A stretch of DNA of 7,918 nt. Source: DAOTUL01 sp034437435. Its GTDB lineage: Bacteria > Chloroflexota > Anaerolineae > Aggregatilineales > Phototrophicaceae. Within the stretch, counting starts at the first letter, position 1. Every line of letters begins with the position of its first letter. The translations under genes and the position numbers were made by a program. Where the stretch lies: the NCBI GenBank assembly GCA_964417785.1, contig CAYQJO010000198.1, positions 1-7,918 of the forward strand, given 5' to 3'. Shown here piece by piece: positions 5,777 to 7,918 of the stretch. The notes below the pieces were generated by a model. It worked only from the letters and a program-made list of their open reading frames with translations, had not been told where the DNA came from and did no database searches.

Positions 5777-6696
5777 ATGTCCGACGAAAGCAAAATTTAC
5801 GTGGTTGTCGCCTGTGACTTCTCAAACGAGATCATGGAGAAGATTCAGGCCGTCTCCGATAAGCTGCGAGTCGAGCAGTATTTCCCGAACGTGCCGGAGC
5901 CAGTTCTGGCGGAAGCCGAAGTGCTGTATACGGTGCGCACATTCCCCAACCCTAACCAGGTCCCACGCCTGCGCTGGATTCAGCTTCATTCCGCTGGTGT
6001 GGATGGTGCGCTGCGGCATGCGATCATCCAGGCCGAAGACGTCGAAGTCACCAGCGCCAGCGGTATTCACGCCGCTCCTATCGCCGAGTATTGCATTGCG
6101 ATGATGCTGGCCTTCACCTACAAAATTTCCACCATGATGGAGCTTAAAGCAACAGCGACGTGGCCGGAGAACAAAACTGAGATTTTCGGTCCACACGGGC
6201 TGCGCGACCAGACCGTCGGGATTGTGGGCTACGGCAGCATCGGACGTGAACTGGCGCGACTCGCCAGTACAATGGGGATGCGCGTACTGGCAACCAAGCG
6301 GAATCTGATGGAACCGAACGACTACGATGGTTACAGCGAACCCGGTATGGGTGATCCGGACGGCGAGATTCCCGACCGCCTGTATCCATCGGAGGCGATT
6401 ACATCAATGGCGGCAGAGAGCGACTTTCTGGTGGTCACAGCACCGCTGACAGAGCAGACGCGCCATATGATTGACGAGCATGTGCTGAAAGCCATGAAGA
6501 AAAGCGCCTATCTCATCAATATCGGGCGTGGCGCTATCGTGGACGAAGCCGCGCTGATCTCGGCGCTGGCAAGCGAGGAAATCGCCGGGGCCGCGTTGGA
6601 TGTGTTCGAGACCGAACCGTTGCCATCAACCAGTCCCCTGTGGAATCTGGATAATGTCATCATCAGCCCGCACGTCTCCGGGAACAACAGCCGCTA
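5777..6696 (+). CDS. D-isomer-specific 2-hydroxyacid dehydrogenase, 3' end lost in assembly gap
   Basis: This is an NAD(P)-dependent enzyme of the D-2-hydroxyacid dehydrogenase family, which interconverts 2-hydroxy and 2-keto acids (glyoxylate/hydroxypyruvate reductase, phosphoglycerate dehydrogenase and relatives). The visible 306 residues hold a catalytic domain (about 1-110), with LHSAGVDGAL (70-79), and the Rossmann motif GYGSIG (151-156). They also hold NIGRGAIVDEAAL (248-260) with the expected catalytic Arg251, DVFETEPLP with Glu280, and SPHVSG with His299. All three catalytic residues are present, so the enzyme was probably active. Family members normally continue about 20-30 residues past this His to complete the catalytic domain. 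That part falls in the N run, and the few residues after the gap are not family-like. Residues 178-205 form a Gly/Asp-rich insertion after the second strand of the nucleotide domain. The substrate cannot be read from the sequence, and the enzyme need not be biosynthetic SerA. It is divergent from fabI. Confidence 0.92.
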
Positions 6697-6796
6697 NNNN
6701 NNNNNNNNNNNNNNNNNNNNNNNNNNNNNNNNNNNNNNNNNNNNNNNNNNNNNNNNNNNNNNNNNNNNNNNNNNNNNNNNNNNNNNNNNNNNNNNN
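6697..6796. other. Assembly gap of 100 N
   Basis: A run of exactly 100 N, a common placeholder for a gap of unknown length, interrupts the dehydrogenase gene after codon 306. The true distance to dps, any terminators and even extra genes between them are unknown. The orientation of the right-hand part relative to the left depends on the scaffolding. Confidence 0.98.
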
Positions 6797-6802
6797 GTTA
6801 GA

Positions 6803-7309
6803 CTAAACGCCTGACGGACCTTCGAGGTAGGACCGCAGCATCCAGGCCATTTCCTGGTGCTTCTGAAGCAGACCCGTCAGGAAATCCTCAGCGCCTACGT
6901 CGTCGCTAACCTTCTCGATGTCGGCTCGCATGTAGCGTACCAGCGATTCGTTATCGGCTACCAGTTCAGATACCATGTCACGAGCGTCAGGATAAACGCC
7001 GGGGCGCTCTTCCAGACGGGCGTGATCCTTGAATTCGGCCATTGTACCGATAGCGGCTGCGCCATAGGAGCGAATACGCTCGGCAATCTCGTCAATTTCC
7101 TCAGCAATCTCGTCGTACTGCTCCTCGAACAGTTCATGCAACGAGCGGAAATGCGGTCCGGTCACGTTCCAGTGGTAATTGCGCAGACGGGTGTAGAGAA
7201 CCATTTCGTCGGCCAGTACGGCTGTTAGAACGCTGACAATGCCATCACGGCTGCTATCTTTCAGTCCAAGATCGGGGGCGATAAACGCCGTCTTCATTAA
7301 GTCACTCAT
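6803..7309 (-). CDS. dps: Dps family ferritin-like DNA-protection protein
   Basis: Dps proteins form 12-subunit shells that oxidise and store iron using hydrogen peroxide, and many bind DNA, protecting it in stress or stationary phase. The 168 residues fit the family. The ferroxidase signature is clear: NYHWNVTGPHFRSLHELFEE with His46, His58 and Glu62, then IDEIAERIR with Asp73 and Glu77. By spacing these align with E. coli His51, His63, Asp67, Asp78 and Glu82, with Glu in place of Asp67, a common variant. The C-terminal helix with KHQEMAWMLRSYLE (150-163) is also typical. The N-terminus (1-20) has two Lys and one Arg, too little to claim strong DNA binding. The start at 7309 has a near-perfect AAGGAGGT (7313-7320) only three bases away. 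The Met five codons in would be too far from it. Its 3' side abuts the assembly gap. Confidence 0.95.
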   Translation of the reverse strand: MSDLMKTAFIAPDLGLKDSSRDGIVSVLTAVLADEMVLYTRLRNYHWNVTGPHFRSLHELFEEQYDEIAEEIDEIAERIRSYGAAAIGTMAEFKDHARLEERPGVYPDARDMVSELVADNESLVRYMRADIEKVSDDVGAEDFLTGLLQKHQEMAWMLRSYLEGPSGV

Positions 7310-7339
7310 GAGACCTCCTTGTGTCGGTCATGTTCAATA

Positions 7340-7369
7340 CATATAAAATAACAGCCTCATGTTTGTCCA
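7340..7369 (-). promoter_or_regulatory. Candidate promoter of dps
   Basis: On the minus strand TGGACA (plus 7364-7369, five of six -35 bases) lies 18 bases from TATATG (7340-7345, four of six -10 bases). Transcription would start near 7333, giving a leader of about 24 bases with the strong Shine-Dalgarno. An AT-rich tract (7371-7399) lies just upstream and could act as an UP element. I see no convincing Fur or PerR box. Confidence 0.45.
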
Positions 7370-7440
7370 TGATGATATAAATGTAAGAAAATTATAAAAA
7401 CCAGTGCAAACTCACGAAACGATTTTGCGAAGGGTGCGTA

Positions 7441-7446
7441 TATAAT
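7441..7446 (+). promoter_or_regulatory. -10 element of the acidic protein gene
   Basis: A perfect TATAAT lies 35 bases before the ATG at 7482. It predicts a start near 7453 and a leader of about 29 bases containing AGGAG (7469-7473) eight bases before the start codon. No clear -35 is found at the usual spacing. Confidence 0.5.
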
Positions 7447-7481
7447 GATAAGTAAAGCAATTCGGTACAGGAGTATGGAGC

Positions 7482-7817
7482 ATGACCGAACAAACGACAC
7501 CTCCCGATATGAACATGGAAGTCGATGAAACCATTGAGGAGTCCGAAGTCAAGAAACCCTTCGAAGAATTTCTCGAACACCAGCGCCGCGCCCTGGAAGA
7601 GACCGGACGCGCCCTGGAAGCGCTGCTGCCGGAAGGTTTTCAGACCCATGCCGGTAACGCCAGCCGTGAATTCACAGAGGGCTTCCGCGTGCTGGTCAAT
7701 GCGGCTATGAAAGAGTTCAAAGCGGCCAAAGAGGCCAAAGACGACCTGGAAGAAGAGCAGGACGAACCGCCGTCGTCGACCACTGGCAAGACCAAAGTCA
7801 AGGTCCAGGTCGAATAG
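7482..7817 (+). CDS. Small acidic helical protein of unknown function
   Basis: I do not recognise this 111-residue protein. It is rich in Glu, has no Cys, Trp or Tyr, and has no membrane segment or signal peptide, so it is probably cytosolic. The first 25 residues are acidic and likely disordered. Two amphipathic helices are likely: about 27-49 (FEEFLEHQRRALEETGRALEALL) and 59-91 (ASREFTEGFRVLVNAAMKEF onward, highly charged at its end). A disordered SSTTGKTKVKVQVE-type end follows. The helical hairpin with a Pro-Glu-Gly turn (50-52) loosely resembles phasin-like or coiled-coil adaptor proteins, but that is only a shape argument. Evidence that it is real: a TATAAT, AGGAG eight bases before the ATG, and an intrinsic terminator after the stop. 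It is divergent from dps across 172 bp. Confidence 0.75.
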   Translation: MTEQTTPPDMNMEVDETIEESEVKKPFEEFLEHQRRALEETGRALEALLPEGFQTHAGNASREFTEGFRVLVNAAMKEFKAAKEAKDDLEEEQDEPPSSTTGKTKVKVQVE

Positions 7818-7833
7818 ACGGCGTATCGAAGAT

Positions 7834-7856
7834 GGGGTTTTAACATCCCGTTTTTT
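7834..7856 (+). terminator. Rho-independent terminator of the acidic protein gene
   Basis: A short stem GGGGT/ATCCC (7834-7838 with 7845-7849, one G-T wobble) with a six-base loop is followed after one G by six T (7851-7856). It begins 16 bases after the stop codon. The stem is weak. An alternative hairpin CCCGT/ACGGG (7847-7851 with 7860-7864) shares its 3' arm. Confidence 0.6.
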
Positions 7857-7884
7857 ATTACGGGCTGACGTTACGCACAGAGCG

Positions 7885-7909
7885 CCTCAAAATGAGGTAG
7901 ACTACGCGC
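7885..7909 (+). promoter_or_regulatory. Palindrome and -10-like hexamer directly before the right-edge gene
   Basis: A perfect inverted repeat CCTCA-AAA-TGAGG (7885-7897) is followed immediately by TAGACT (7898-7903, four of six -10 bases). Six bases later comes the ATG at 7910. The -10 to ATG spacing equals that of the membrane protein gene at 3139, again suggesting a leaderless start. The palindrome would lie in the promoter spacer, a position suited to a repressor site. Confidence 0.4.
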
Positions 7910-7918
7910 ATGAACGAT
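7910..7918 (+). CDS. Start of a further gene, cut by the window edge
   Basis: Only three codons (Met-Asn-Asp) are present. The ATG is proposed because it sits six bases after a -10-like TAGACT and beyond the terminator of the preceding gene. There is no Shine-Dalgarno. Nothing can be said about the product. Confidence 0.35.

Noticed and set aside
6797..6814. Continuation of the dehydrogenase reading frame after the gap
   Set aside because: The frame across a gap of unknown length is meaningless, and the few residues there are not family-like and overlap the end of dps.
7371..7400. PerR or Fur box upstream of dps
   Set aside because: The AT-rich tract has one PerR-like half (TTATAAT on the minus strand), but the second half matches poorly and lies outside the promoter core. 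Composition alone can explain it.

Overview
The window looks like a scaffold piece from a Chloroflexota (Chloroflexi) genome, most likely Anaerolineae-like. This rests on gene style, not on a marker phylogeny. The clues are a RodZ-type protein with a long Thr/Pro 'TPTPT' extracytoplasmic tail, a bL9 with a long acidic C-terminal extension, a GT-C-type membrane protein, and a mix of Shine-Dalgarno starts with apparently leaderless ones. A run of 100 N (6697-6796) marks a scaffold join, which suggests a draft or metagenome-assembled genome.

Layout, left to right. A pRiA4b ORF-3-like gene (107-661, +) is followed at once by a 5'-truncated remnant of an SRPBCC-type gene (667-852, +). Convergent to these lies a rodZ-like gene (899-2221, -), and upstream of it on the same strand rplI for ribosomal protein bL9 (2295-3014, -). 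A good intrinsic terminator (2233-2265) sits between rplI and rodZ. A divergent promoter region (3015-3138) separates rplI from a 585-residue polytopic GT-C-like membrane protein (3139-4896, +). That gene ends one base from the stop codon of convergent fabI (4898-5698, -). The fabI start faces a D-2-hydroxyacid dehydrogenase gene (5777 onward, +), whose 3' end is lost in the N gap. On the far side of the gap lie dps (6803-7309, -), a divergent gene for a 111-residue acidic helical protein (7482-7817, +) with its own terminator, and the first three codons of a further gene at the right edge (7910-7918, +).

The genes do not form one pathway or operon. Orientation alternates and most genes appear to be separate transcription units: translation (bL9), cell envelope or shape (RodZ-like, GT-C protein), fatty-acid synthesis (FabI), a 2-hydroxy/2-keto acid redox enzyme, and DNA/iron protection (Dps).

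I found no convincing new defence, mobile or biosynthetic system. The most interesting signals are at the level of gene expression and protein tails. Two starts have a -10-like hexamer exactly six bases before the ATG, as expected of leaderless mRNAs. A terminator ends only 11 bases before the rodZ start. The RodZ tail is built from 22-residue repeats, and bL9 carries an unusual acidic tail.
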